Assembly: GCF_963662255.1 (NCBI RefSeq) | Contig: NC_085047.1 | Coordinates: forward strand, 13,136,347-13,200,346 | DNA length: 64,000 bases | Source of the DNA: Cinclus cinclus | Taxonomy: Eukaryota; Chordata; Aves; Passeriformes; Cinclidae | Direction of reading: 5' to 3' | Shown here: in pieces, positions 46,301-58,900 of the stretch | Numbering within the stretch: position 1 is the first letter of the stretch | How the letters are laid out: every line of letters starts with the position of its first letter | Position numbers and translations under genes: made by a program | Notes under the pieces: generated by a model | Told to the model about the DNA's origin: nothing | Databases searched by the model: none | Seen by the model: only the letters and a program-made list of their open reading frames with translations

Positions 46301-49300
46301 AGTCTAGTATTCAAAAATCCTTCATGCTATTTGAAAGAAAACACAAGCTAAATCATAAATCATCATGCATCAAGTTCCAAAGAGGCGTACCTTTGTGATC
46401 AGCAGCATGTTTGAGAAGTAAGGGCTAAAATAAGGGTAGATTTTTTCATAGATTTTCATTCACAGTGGGTAAAAAATTAAATCTGTGAATTGAGGAATGA
46501 CGAATAATTACGGTATTCAAAGGCATAGTGTTTTGTGAGAAAAAAAACCCACTTCTAAATGCAGTTAAATATATGAAGATGAAACCTGATTTGAAAATAT
46601 AGTGTGAATATTGTGAATTTAAAATTATTTTTAAGATTTGGTAATATGAGTAATGAAATGAGTGAAATGAATGAAATCAATGAAAAATGAGTCATAATTC
46701 TGGAAATATGTGTTTTGATGCCCTTGTGGAATAGGCTGCCAAAATAAATAACAAAATGTGAAACTTAAAAATCATAAGCTAATTTGAGCATTTCTGTATT
46801 CATTCTAAAATCTGGAGTCATTAAAAATCTGCATTTCATTTTCAAATATTATATCGTGATGAAATTTTGCATCATCTTTGTATAGTAACTTTTTAAATCA
46901 CAATATTAAGATGAAAAACTGAAGAGATATTTGTTGAAAAGGTCAGCATTTTCTCAAGTCTAAATTAATATTTGATAGTGTTAGTGATTTAAAATAGTTC
47001 TAATTTGGAGAATTAATCTGAATGGTCACTCTAGAACTCCCCCATGCACTGACAGCTTCCCTTTAGAATTCCCATTTGAGTGGAATAAATGACAGATGTC
47101 GTTTATCTTTTTTTTTTAATGAAACTGTCTCTGAGTTATTTTAATTTCTCTCTTGCAAATGTTTTAAAATGCAGTGCAAGTGTTCTAAAGAAGTTTAAAG
47201 AACTGAATTTATCAATTTTAAATTCTCTAACTATATGTAGATTTTCAGATCCTCTAAACAAGCAGTGAGATGAGATCCACTGACTGGTATTAGTAAAAAT
47301 TAGACAATAATCTGATAAATAGAGTATTTTGCTTTGGAATCATCTGATGGATGGGTCTATAAATACTGTTTCAGATGTTAAGAGTGCTGCAGTCCTGTGG
47401 AGCTTTCCAGTATCCCAGCAGGTGTTGAAAGGTGATAGTAACTCTAAGGAGAATAAGGAGAACTCCTTAACCTCTTTTTGTAAATTGTGAGTTATGTGAT
47501 GATGTTAAAACAGCTGCTACAAAACAAATTGCTAAACAGCACTATTTAAAAAAAAAAAACCAAACAAAACAAAAAAAACCCAACAATGTTGCCACTATAA
47601 TTGTGATAGTTTTACTGCACTACCTCTTCTGATTTTTTTTCCCCCATAATAATTGTATGAACACTTCTGTATGATTATTGATAGTTCTATGACAGTGAAG
47701 AACCATTTGATATTTTGGGTTTCATTAAATTATTTTTAATTAAATCACTCCCAGCCAAATAAAGTTGCACGAAACTAAAGTATTCTCTATTTTCTGTGAC
47801 AGACAATGGAATTTTGCAGCTAAATCATGACTCTGAGCAAGTGCTGCTCAGCAATAACAAACACATCTCTGTTTTTCATCACGAATCCAAAACACAGCCC
47901 TCTCTAATCCAACCTGAAGAAAATTAATTCTATCTCAGCCAGCATTGGTACATACAGACATAACCAAAAATACTAACAGAAGGTGTGAGGAATATTTACA
48001 TAGTTCCTCCCTCTGTAAGGGGAAAGCGGTTATCATTAGTGGTAACTATGTGGTTATTCGTGTTATTTAGTGAAATCTCATCACCATGAACTGTGCTTCC
48101 AAGCTGGCACTTGTCCAAGGACCTTTTCCAAGACTCTGGGAAGAACATACTCTTTTGCTTCTGATACATATTGTGCTATGACTTCATGTAGTACATTAGG
48201 TTTGAAATTCAGTGCAATGTCAGAGTGCTGTGCAATATTATAGTTTTAAATATTTTTAAAAGTATTTTTCTAATTAATTAGGGATGGTGCCAGATATTTA
48301 AAATAATATGTGTATTTAGATTATTTAGTTAGCAGTGCGTGGAGTCTTAAAAGCCAACAGATAACATTGGCCATTACAAGGGAGAATGAATTACTCTTTT
48401 GTATCTCATCACGCCATGTAATTTGTAAATTCTTCCAGGAATCTCTAGTGAATGCTGTCTTGTCCTGACAAATTCTCTGGGACAACTTAATGTTTTATTT
48501 CTTCAATAGCTTATTTTAAAACTTTTATTTCAGAGTCATTCAATGGCATGTAGCCTGAATAATAAGATTGTAACATAGGGATCTTCCCAGATTATATATA
48601 TCAAACTCTCTCTCTTTTTTTTTTTTTTTTTTTTTTTTTCCCCCCCTGCTGTAGCCTTGTCTCTTCTGAATGTTTCTTTTCTACTAAGGTCCTGCGTTCA
48701 GATTCTCTCTGTAGTCTTGACTTCTTAGGTAAAGGGCTATAATTTAAACTTTGTCTCTTGTGCTTTCATGCTTGCCTTTCTGGAAGCTTTAATTTTCCCC
48801 TTTTTTTTTTCCTTTTCTGCCCTCCTGTCGCCTTTCATTTTTTCCCCCTTTTCCCCCCCTTTTCACACTTTATGGGAAACTTTCATTTTTTCAAGCATTT
48901 ATACTTTGCTTCAGTAAATCTGAAGCCTATGATTCAGTCATTCTCATCCAGATCTTCATGGAAACCATGGGGGAGCAGGAAAAAAAATCAGTTAAAGCAA
49001 CACATCCAGCTACCATGTGTCACCACATAGTTGTACTGTTTTTCACTCATGTTTTTGTCATTGCTCTTTTTGAACAGCATGTGTGAAATAATTAATTGTT
49101 TTTGGAAGGATCTGTCTTAGTAGTCATGTTCCCTGGCACTTGGATGATAGTTGCATTCATTTGTATTTAAAGCTTGAAATAAAATCTCCCCTTCCTTCTT
49201 TTTTTTTGGGGGGGGAGGAATGACATATTTATTCACCCAAGAAGCTTGTAGGTGAAAATAGGTGAAAAGGGTCAGATTTAGACTATTTAACTTTTATGTA

Positions 49301-49327
49301 TCATTGCAGCATCTGCATCACTGTGTA
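43373..49327. other. Intron 1 stretch, no gene recognised
   Basis: AT-rich, apparently transposon-free. Low-complexity tracts: a degenerate 'gaatgaaat'-type repeat at about 46645-46690, A12 at 47549-47560, a CT/T25/C7 tract at 48606-48646, and pyrimidine-rich DNA at 48788-48870. A 139-codon minus-strand frame (44638-45057) has a leucine-rich segment but no recognisable domain; I treat it as chance. Confidence 0.5.
48606..48646 (+). repeat. Polypyrimidine tract: (CT)n, T25, C7
   Basis: 'ctctctctc' then 25 T (48615-48639), then 7 C (48640-48646). A pure pyrimidine run of about 41 bases on the coding strand. Confidence 0.95.
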
Positions 49328-49925
49328 ATCACAGAATCATTTGGGTGGGGAATATTTAGAAGGTTGAGCCTAACATTTGACAGATCACCACCGTGTCAAA
49401 TAAATCACAGCCCTAAGTTCCACATTCAGTCATTTCTTGAACAGCTCCAGGAATGGTGATTCCACCACTGCTGGGAAGCCTGTTCTAATACTTGACAACC
49501 CTTTCCATGAAGAAAGTCTTCATTATGTCCAACCCTGGTGTGTTTTGAGGCCATATCCTGTTGTCCTGTCACTATTTGCCTGGGAGATGAGGCTGATCCC
49601 CACCCGCCTGTCAGGGAGTTGTAAAGAGTGAGAAGGTTCCCCCTGAGCCTCGTTTTCTCCAGGCTGAAAATTCCCAGCTCCCTCAGCTGCTCCTCATCAA
49701 ATTTGTGCTCCACACCCTTCCCCAGCACTGGACACACTTCAGTGTCTTTCTTGCCACCAGAGCCCAAAACTGGATGTAGGATTTGAGCTGTGGCATCACG
49801 AGTGCTGAGCAGAGGAGAGCAGTCACTGCCCTGGTTCTGCTGCCACACCATGGCTGATAAAAGCCAGGATACCTTTGGATACTTTGCCCACCTGGGTTCA
49901 TGTTCAGCTACTGCTGACCAAAAAC
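49328..49925 (-). repeat. CR1 LINE copy, minus strand
   Basis: The + strand starts 'aatcacagaatcatttgggt' and runs about 600 bp through antisense CR1 3' UTR and ORF2 end. Read on the minus strand, one frame carries the CR1 reverse-transcriptase C-terminal signature [18 protein letters not shown] at about 49620-49690, followed by a diverged tail. Further in, 'gcccaaaactggatgtagga' matches the usual antisense landmark. The 179-codon minus-strand frame at 49426-49965 is this decayed ORF2 end, not a host gene. Confidence 0.92.
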
Positions 49926-50760
49926 TCTTATGAGGTTTAAGGTAGTTTTGAGGAGAGGAGAGCAATACTTTTATCAGTATTTGGAGGGTCTTGGAGCTTT
50001 TTGAGTTTCTTTTTTTGTCTTTTTTTTTCCATGTCCTTGCATAGGGTTTATGTAGGAGAATGTTTTGTCTAACAACTCTTAGTCACATACTTCTTGCTGA
50101 GAGTGATAACAAAGTGAATATATGTGTGTTTATTTAAAACAATGGATAACCTTTACTTTCTAATGTCAGTAAAGTTTTTATGTAATCAAGATCCCTCATG
50201 GCTGGTACAAGTAGTTTGAATAATTTTTGGTAAAGCTTTTATAGTTGCTATTGTGTCATATTAATCTATAATAGAAATATATTTTTCCCAATAAAAAGCA
50301 ATTGGTGTATGTATGGTTTTCTGTTATTGGGTGATTAAATCCACCACAATGTTTCTGACTGTTATGACTTGATTCTAATCTTTAAAATATATATTTATTT
50401 ATTTATTCTGGCACTTCTATACAGTAGATTTTGAAAAAGCCCTCTTAAAATAATAATCTAAAGTGTTTGCATTCGATGAGAGTTCAGAAAGCACAAAAGG
50501 TAATTAACTAGTGGGATAGATTATCAGCTGTTGTTTCAGAAAAGATAGGATCATCTGGGTTAAATGGAGAACTCCAAGTAATATTTTGGAAACATGTAGA
50601 ATATAAAGCCATCTTTATTAGGCTACAAGTGTGGGATATCTGAGGTCGTTTAAGATGCTCTGTTTGGGCAACAGAATCACACTGAGGCTAGGATGTGTGT
50701 ATGTATATGTATAAAACCTAAAATATTATCTAATATATTGTAAAAAATGACAGTACCTTT
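49926..50760. other. Intron 1 spacer between two CR1 copies
   Basis: AT-rich, with T-rich low complexity at 50010-50030 and 'atatatttatttatttatt' at about 50388-50407. Nothing coding seen. Confidence 0.5.
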
Positions 50761-51113
50761 TAGAAACACTGAATGGCCTGAGTTGGAAGCAACCTTGCAA
50801 ATCATCCAGTCCCAACCCCTCCACCATGGACAGAGGCACCTCACACTAGGCCAGGTTCTCAGAGTTCCATCCAATCTGACCTTGGATGCTTCTAGGGATG
50901 GGACATCCACAGCTTCTCTGGGAAACCTGTGCCAGAACCTCACCACCCTCACAGGAAGGAATTTTTTCCTGATATGTAGTCCTACTCTCAGTTGCTTTGG
51001 ATGCAGCCCAGCACACGGGGGGTTCTGGGCTCCCAGAGCACACGGCCGGGCCATGGCCACCTCTCACCCACCAGCACCCCCAAGTCCTTCTCCCAGGGCT
51101 GCTCTCAACTAGA
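50761..51113 (-). repeat. CR1 LINE with internal deletion, minus strand
   Basis: Left part (50761 to about 50995): antisense CR1 3' UTR and ORF2 end ('gcctgagttggaagcaacct', 'gaccttggatgcttctaggg', 'aacctgtgccagaacctcac'). The minus-strand frame shows the family pattern FWHRFPREAVDVPSLEASK. Right part (about 50996-51113): a more 5' CR1 segment ('gatgcagcccagcacacggg', 'accagcacccccaagtcctt'). Compared with the 35.9 kb and 1-222 copies, roughly 340 bp are missing at the junction. Confidence 0.9.
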
Positions 51114-53859
51114 ATGGGTGTGGAAATGGAGAAGGGGAATGTAGCACTGGTTTTCTAGCAGTAACAGAACAGACCCAAACTGAACTGACACACAATCTAT
51201 AAACATCTAAATGCAGTGCCAAAATGGTTTAACTTAACAGGAAGCACAATGAAGTGTGCTTGTCTTAGATTTGAAAGTAGTGGTGTCCTACTTAGCTGAA
51301 CAAATGTGAAAATAATATTTATGTAACCTAATTTACAGTGGGTTGGTTGGCAAGAACATATAATGGATTGTATTGCTGTGCGTATAGTGGATTGCAGTCT
51401 GAAGGTTTGACCTTTTTCAAAGACTTTTGCAGTAAGGCATAGGAGGATATTGTGTACAGCTAAACAGTTTTCATCCTCACTCACAAGGATGCAATAAAAT
51501 TACTGTTTTCCTCATGGATTTACAACAATATAGTGCCAGAATAGTTTTAAATATCTAATCTCATCTCAACACTTCACAAGAGCAGCAGGAAGACTTGAAG
51601 AATGCATAAGGAATGGAATAAAGTGTTGTGTCTTATAATGTTGAAACAGGGAGGAATCAAGTTTCTACAATGAGTAATGAGATGGCAGCCCCTCACTTTC
51701 TAGATTAAAGGAATTCAGATCCTGTGAATTCTTTTGCCTGTGAAAACTTGCAGTATATGCTGAGTGAGGGGAAGGTAGGCTGAAGAAACCCTTTGTTGTT
51801 GCCTTTTTTCGTCTTTAGGAACATTTTTTTAATTCCTTTACACCTTTAACATATTCTAGTGGTCTGATGAATTTGTTTAAATAAAGATTACAGTCACCCC
51901 TGCCTTCTTCTATTTTTCATATTTATTCAGATGGAGATTTAAGACAGTTCTGAACAACACTGCCCTCCTACTCAAAGAATAATCACTCATGCTGATTGGA
52001 AAATAAATGCATTTTACTGACAATAAGCGGAATAAGTTAATTTTGGATACCTAGTACATATACAACATTAGGAAGCCTTATACATATAAAATAGTTTCAG
52101 TCCACATAAGGGAGAATTCACAGCACAAAGTGGTTATTTGATTCTTACGGGTTGATAAAAAATATATAGAAATGGGATATATTTTCTAATAAATCTATTA
52201 AAAGGAGAGTAGATACAATGCTAAAATACATATTCATACATACTCATAACTATTAATGAGAAACATTAGAAAGCCTTTCATTTTTATAATTATTATGTAA
52301 AATATCTACTAATTTGATCGTTCATGAGGAAGACCCCCAGATTTTTACAGTTGCTTTTCAGGATTAATCCTTCACTAGTATTTGACCCACAGATTATTTT
52401 ATATCAGTTAAATTGTTCATATATGCAAACTGCTCTTTAAAAGCATTTTAAATGTAGATTCTTTTAATATTGGAGCCTATCAAAATAAAATATTTTTACT
52501 ATTAGTTCTGACTTGGTTTTGGATACCTAGTGTTACCATAAAATGTGATCTGTCATTTCCAAACTGTAAAATATAGCATACTTAATCTATAATCTATCTA
52601 TCTGTATACATATATATGGATAAAAACTCTTAAGTATAGTGTCCGAGGTTTTGTGCTTTGAAAGGCTGTCTTTAGTTGATTTATATTTTTTCAATCTCCC
52701 AAGCAATAGCTTCTCCCTATGCTAATTTGCGCCTTAACTCAAAGAGACTCCTGTATTTCAAATTAAGACTCAAATTATCACTCAAATGAACCCTATACAA
52801 ATCTATATTTCCTCTGCTTCTGTTTAGAAGTCTGAATGGCAAAGATTATTTTAGATTCCTGCTTTCTGCAGAAAAACTTATCATGAGGAAGAACTGAAAG
52901 GAGATGTTATTTTATAATATTTTTCATCTAGCTAAACTTGGTTTTGGCATTATCTGGGATTTTTTTTTTAGGTTATTCATAATGCTAAGCCTCTCCTGCT
53001 TGCTGAGACTAACCCCAAACACAGAATATCCATGTGATGAATGATATTTAAGAATAATCCCATTGATTTTCATGCTACTTTTTCCTTCTTGAGAGATATA
53101 TAATGGTGTTCAATTGAACCCTAACAGTACTCTGGTATAGACTGACCTTATGTTTCTTTAGGATTAAATTTCTAAAGATGTCATTCATGGATATTTGATG
53201 AAGTTCTGTTAGGACATTTTTCAATGAAACACAGAGGATGGGTGAAAATTACCAACCAAAAATAATAAAAGTGTCCACATGGGTATAAATTCCACAGTAG
53301 GGTATTGATCTTCTTAGAAGTTCTTTCACATTCATGTTGGAAACCTGAGCTGGGAATGAGAATATTTTATTATTTTTACTATTTGTTTCTAATTAGTCTT
53401 AAAGGCCTCTGATCATATAAGACAAAACATGAAAAAGCTGCACTTGGAATTATACTGTCATGTATCCTATAGTGCCATTATTCACTCTTTTAAAACATAT
53501 TATCTCATGGCTATTAAAAAGTCATTATTTTTTTTTTATTTTGCTTTTGGGAGATATTAAACAAGTAAATGTTTATAGTGTTAAGTGTGAACATGAGGAG
53601 ATTTTTAAGATCCTTTTTTCCTTTGTAGAGCTTTCTTCTAGGTCTTGAGCTGGCACTTTTATTACAGGCTTTGGTCTGTAAGGGGTATCTTGAAAAAAAT
53701 AATGCTTTAAAATAAGCATTAGTTGTATGTGCAGAGCTCTTGTTTAGCTCAAAACCTTTTCAAAGGCAATTTCAAAGAGGAAATATTTCAAAAAATAGAC
53801 TTCAAGAAGGTTTCTGAAGATCAAAAGTAGCATGTCATGGCATAAGAATGTGTTTAGTG
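51114..53859. other. Intron 1 stretch, no gene recognised
   Basis: Strongly AT-rich (for example 52020-52620) with no recognised transposon and only short random open frames. Runs of T9-T10 occur at about 52962-52970 and 53527-53537. Confidence 0.5.
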
Positions 53860-54835
53860 TAAGTGGCAAAGTTTTGATAGTGGAATGGGGCCCTGTGGGG
53901 GCGGCTTTATTGAGAAGAAGCGACAGGACAAAATGATCCCATCGACAAAGTTGGTGGTGCATCCATGAAAGTGTGTGTAAGAAAGGAGAAAACGCTGAAA
54001 AAGCAGTGAGGAGAGGGACAAGTGTGAATGTTCCCTGCGTCGTGGAGTTTCCTCATCTCATGCAGTGTCTGTGCTGGAGTATCTTCTCCTGACACCATGG
54101 ATTCCAGTTCTGGAGCAGGTGTTTACTCTGAAGGACCTGCTGCCTGTGCAGGGGACCCTTGCTGGAGTGGGCTTGTCCTGGAGGGCTGCAGGCTCTGGGA
54201 ACCACACACTCTGGATTAAGGGAAAAACATGATGAGGAGGGAACCCCAGGCAGGAGCTGTTATGGACTAAGCACAGTTCATTTAGCACACCCCTCTGTAC
54301 TGCTCAGGGTGGGAGGGCAGGCGGAGAAGCCGGGAATGGAGGGGTGAAGTTCAGCCTGGGACAAGCTCTGTGCTGCTACCCAGGAGGAGGGAGTAGCAGG
54401 CTGGGGGTTGGCCTCTTCTCCTAGGTAAGGAGCGACGGGATGAGAGGACACAGCATGATTCTGTGCCAGGAGAGGTCCAGGTAGGACATCAGGAAGAATT
54501 TCTTCCCAGAAAGGGTAGTTAAGCATTGGAACAGACTGCCTGGGGAGGTGGTGAAGTGACCATCCATGGAGGTGTTCAAGAAATGATTGGATATGGCACT
54601 TGGTGCTCTGATCTACTGACAAGGTGAAAATCAGCCACTCGTGGACTTGGAGATCTTTTCCAACCTAAATTCCTTCCTTGATGGGGAAGAGGTTTGGTTT
54701 TGGTTTAGTTTTTGGCTTTGTCTTAAATCTTAATTGGCAGTAAATCAAATCCCCAAGTTCAATCTGCTTTTTGTCACTAATTAATGCATGATCTCCCTAT
54801 CTTTTTCGAAAGAAGCTTTTCAATTGTTTAACAGC
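53860..54835 (+). mobile_element. LTR-like avian dispersed repeat, split by a CR1
   Basis: Two blocks read as one old element. The left block (about 53860-54360) has 'tatggactaagcacagttca', 'ctgctcagggtgggagggca' and 'gaatggaggggtgaagttca'. The right block (about 54677-54835) has 'ttggcagtaaatcaaatccc', 'caagttcaatctgctttttg' and 'tgatctccctatctttt'. I remember this order as one avian LTR-type repeat. Between them sits a complete CR1 3' tail, inserted later. Outer boundaries are approximate and I found no target-site repeat. Superfamily is uncertain. Confidence 0.5.
54361..54676 (+). repeat. CR1 LINE 3' fragment nested in LTR-like repeat
   Basis: Sense CR1: 'gctgggggttggcctcttct', 'gtaggacatcaggaagaatt', 'tcttcccagaaagggtagtt', 'ggaacagactgcctggggag', 'gaggtgttcaagaaatgatt', ending 'gatcttttccaacctaaatt'. 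It covers the ORF2 end and 3' UTR, about 315 bp. The minus-strand open frame at 54278-54622 is antisense noise. Confidence 0.9.
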
Positions 54836-54895
54836 AGAAGAGTTTGACCAGAGAAGCTTTGGTCTCCATCTTGGAGATATCAAAAATCTTACTGG

Positions 54896-55005
54896 ACATG
54901 ATCCTGAGCAGCCTGCTCTGCCTGACCCTCATCTGAGCAGGGCTTGGTCTCTGAACCTTCCTCTCTCAGCTGGCCTCTGATTCTGTTCTGTGAAGTGCCC
55001 CTGTG
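54896..55005 (+). repeat. CR1 LINE 3' tail remnant, plus strand
   Basis: A short, diverged sense CR1 tail: 'gagcagcctgctctgcctga', 'tgagcagggcttggtctctg', then a decayed end 'ctctgattctgttctgtgaa' resembling the repeated ATTCTGTG terminus. Confidence 0.6.
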
Positions 55006-55077
55006 GTCCAGCACTGGGAATGAGCCACATTTTTCCCGACTTGCACACTATATGCTGAGTCCATCTTTTTTGCTTCG

Positions 55078-55134
55078 TTTTTTTTTTTTTTAAATTTTTT
55101 TTTTTTTTTTATTTTTTATGTTTTCCTTTTTTTT
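55078..55134 (+). repeat. Poly-T tract with A interruptions
   Basis: T14, then AAA, T16, A and further T-rich sequence. Low complexity. Confidence 0.9.
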
Positions 55135-55878
55135 GGCAAGTTTCTTTATGCTTTTAGTTCACCTCAAGTATTTCACCAAGACCAAATTCTGTATGAAAAT
55201 TGTATTAAACTTTTCTCCATAACACAGAAAACTGCAGTATGTGTAAGTACGTGTAAGTGTGAGGGATGACAGTTCCACTCAAACTTTATGATGCTCAGTT
55301 ATTGCTGCAGTTGAGGGGTTAGGGCTGTTATGTTTTGTCTGGTTGTTTTTTTCATTAGTTGCTTTTATTTGAGGGGGTGGGAAGGGTGGTTGCTTGTTTA
55401 TTTGGGTTTTTGTTTGTTGTTTTGTGGTTTTTTTTTATTTTCCCCCATCATATAATGCTGACTATTACAGTATATGGCACAATGCTTTACATGAATTTAT
55501 TGTGAAGCCCATAAAACGGTCGAGGCCTATTCATTGTAAATGGAACTTTTGCTATATTCATTGATGCAGATATAAAGTAAAATTTACTTAAAGTTATGGT
55601 GTAGCATGATTGTAATTAGATATTAAAACACCTAATCTTTCCTCCTATCTGTTTTCTAATATTTGTCTGTTCATTTAACCATGTGTAGAAATTGCATCAA
55701 ATGAGCTTTTCACAAGATAATGAGGTGGGAGATACTCCCAAACTCACAATTTTAAACTTTTTTTTTGCTGTGTCCTCATAACTTGTTGCTTCTCTAATCA
55801 ATTGTGTGTTCTGTTGATAGCACTTAATGGTGCCTTTGTTTGGTCATTCCAGTACATGTAAATCAAAGGGATTATCAA

Positions 55879-55975
55879 GTGTATGTATATATTTAAGTAT
55901 ATGTATAATATATGTATATTTATGTTATATGCATGCATACATAGATATATATCTATATATATTTATATATATCTA
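55879..55975 (+). repeat. TA/TG-rich microsatellite
   Basis: About 97 bp of almost pure TA, TG, CA and AGATA steps ('gtatgtatatatttaagtat', 'atagatatatatctatatat'). It contains several perfect short palindromes, such as the one centred on 'agatatatatct', and is likely easily unwound. Confidence 0.9.
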
Positions 55976-58900
55976 AATTCTAAGTCGACCCAAGGACCAT
56001 GACTTCAAGTAACAAAGCACAGAACAACTGAATCATTTTCATTTCACCATAGAGAAGAACTTATGTAGTCTTTATAAGTCTACAAGACGCATAGCTACCC
56101 TTTAGTTTCTTTCATGAGAATGTTATCTTAGCTTTTGGTGGTAAAAACATCTTGTCAGTATTTGAACTTGCACCCTCATTGATATTTTTCAGCACTGCAG
56201 TTACCCTAGAGCAATATCTTTTATAAAACCTTACAATATGGTCAGGCATTAAGTATTCCGAATAGTAATTTAATCTGTGAGGGTTTAAAACCATTTGGTA
56301 TCTTCTGCAAAGTCTTGTTTTTTGAGAGTTCTGATCTATGAGACGCTACACGAGATCCCTTTTAAGGAAACCCTAAGCACCTGTAAACAAAAATCGAATT
56401 AACTACAGGGAGTATATTGTAGATTAGATGCTTCTGTAATACCATCAGATAGTCACATAGAGATTTGTGACATTTAGTCTAATAAAAGGTCATGCACTGA
56501 ATCTTTCCTTATGATCATTCTTAATGCTTGTATTTTTGTTGTTGTTGTGGCTTTTACTTTTGTTGTGTTTTGTTGTTTTGTTTTTATTTCTTTTTTTTTT
56601 TTTGGGGGGGGGGTGTTGGCTTGTTTCATTTTATGTTTTTTTTTTTGTTTTCCCCTTCTCTGTTCATGCTTTAGTTCTGCTTCTTTGATGCATATAAACT
56701 TCCTTTTTCCACTGCAGCGTTTTCATATATCCAATCTCAAGATTTCAACCCAGAGGCTAAGAAGTAGAGATTTTCTTGACCTAGCAAGTTTCATTCTTTT
56801 ATAAAGTTCAGTCCTGATTGCACATGAGGAAAAAAGGATATGCTAACACAAAACTGAAAATCTGTGTTTTCTAGTGTGATTATTTAGTGATGAAGATATC
56901 GAGAAAAAAAAAAAGGAAAAAAAGCTTGAGAAACTGAAAAACATTTATTTGGCAAACTGAATTTACTCTTAACTCTACCTATCTCTGCTTTATTTGCATT
57001 ATGAATCCTTTTCCTTATCTAAAACCTCTGTGAGACTTTCAAACTCACTTTTTGTGTCCTCACTCAATATTTCATTCTATATGATTAATAATTGTTTTGC
57101 CTTGATTTATCTTGTGTGAGTACCCAAATATTATCTAACTTATTTGTTTTATAGTGTCTCCAACCTTCACAAAATTCTTGATACAATTGCAGCATTAGGG
57201 GGAAAAATAAATTATTTTCTGTGTTGTGAATCAAAAAGAAGCTGTATGTCCAAGCTTGCTGATCTCATCAATGCACTTGGCTTATTCTTTCCATCTTGCA
57301 GAGAAGGAAAACAGATGATGTGAAGTTGGCACTATCAGAGCTGGCAGCGATGTACGTAGAGTAGATTCTCCACCTCACCTTCAGCTTCCTGGTGCAGACT
57401 TCTCAAAAATCTCTTTGAATGTGAGTTTTGCAGTGTGTCTGTCACTTGGAGCTGGTAGCTGCTTCCACATTTTCTCTGGAATGCATCACTAAATGTTGCC
57501 CAGCTCCTAAGTTTCCTAAGACATTCTTCTGATTTCATGTCATTATTACTGAATTCTATTTTCACTTAGGCTGTAAAACTTAAAGAGAAAATTATCTGGA
57601 GTGATCTCATACACTCAAATATTATTGCATATAGTCCTAATACTTATTATAATGCTCATTACAAAAACTTTTTTAAAGTCACTCTTATGAAGGACTTAAT
57701 TAGCTTGGCATATTGTTAATCAAGGGGGGGTTGAAAACTCTCAGAGCTACTATGGAAATCTAATTGTAACTATGCACCTTTCACTTCTCACACAACTTCC
57801 TACTTAGAAGCCTGTTCCTGTTGTATGGTGTTAGTCTGGCGCTGAATTCTATTATGAAAACTGTTGTCAAATGCTCCTTGAAAATCTAACCACACAGTAG
57901 TCACTGAATTTTCTTTATCTTTCATTTAAAACTTGTTTTCAAAGAACTTCAGAAGAATCATTTAAACATGATCTCCTCTGCCTGAATCCATACTTACTGT
58001 CATTAATCAAACTGCACTTCACTGTGTTTTTTTTAACCACATTGCTAAAGATGATTTCTAAAGTTATTCCTGTGTGGCAAAAGCTTCCTGCTTTGCATCC
58101 TTATGTCTTAATATTTACTGTATATCTGTCTTTCATAAATATATTTGCAGTGGTGAGTTCTGAGGGGGTCTTCTCTTTGACATAGTCATTTTCCTATATA
58201 TCTTTAGATCCTAAAGGCATTTAGTGTGTGATCACTTGTGCTCAGTTACTGGCTGTACACTGGAATATTTTTTCTCATTAAAAGGGTTCTGGATGTAAGT
58301 TGGGTCAAAATGTCTGCAACAGGTTCTGAACAAATGTGTATATCTCATGGACAACTCGTACATCACTCTAGAGCACTCTGCTTACCCAGGGGTGAAAATG
58401 CTTCCTTTAAATTCCAGTTTATTTAGCATTCATCTGTAGCTCAGTAGATGAAAAGCAAAAAACCCTCAATCCTTTGTGAGCACTAAACAAATAATCACCA
58501 ATTATGCATATGCAAAAGTAAATATTTTTGTAAATGAGCGTGATGTAAATCCATAATGTTATGGTATGATTTTGGGTTATATTTTGATATCAGTTTATTA
58601 TTTGAAACATCAAATCTGACCAGATAATTGTATTTTTAACTTGCTTATGGAAGACTGAGGCTGGGAAAATAATATATTGAATAATTAAGTCATAAAGTAT
58701 GAGATTGCAGGAGGTAATTTTTCCTTAGTGTGTGCAGTCTATTTGTGCCCAATAGTTCAGTGAAAGGCTTTGAAGGTTCTCTCTCTGATTTGGTCTGTGA
58801 TTTTGGTTTTTCGTACCTTTTATTTTATTTTAATGCTACAAATGAGACTTCATCTGGAACCCAGGCTCAAATCCAGCTGTTATGTTAAAGATATCTGATA

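Noticed and set aside
49426..49965. 179-codon minus-strand frame
   Set aside because: It is the decayed C-terminal part of CR1 ORF2 plus 3' UTR, not a host gene.
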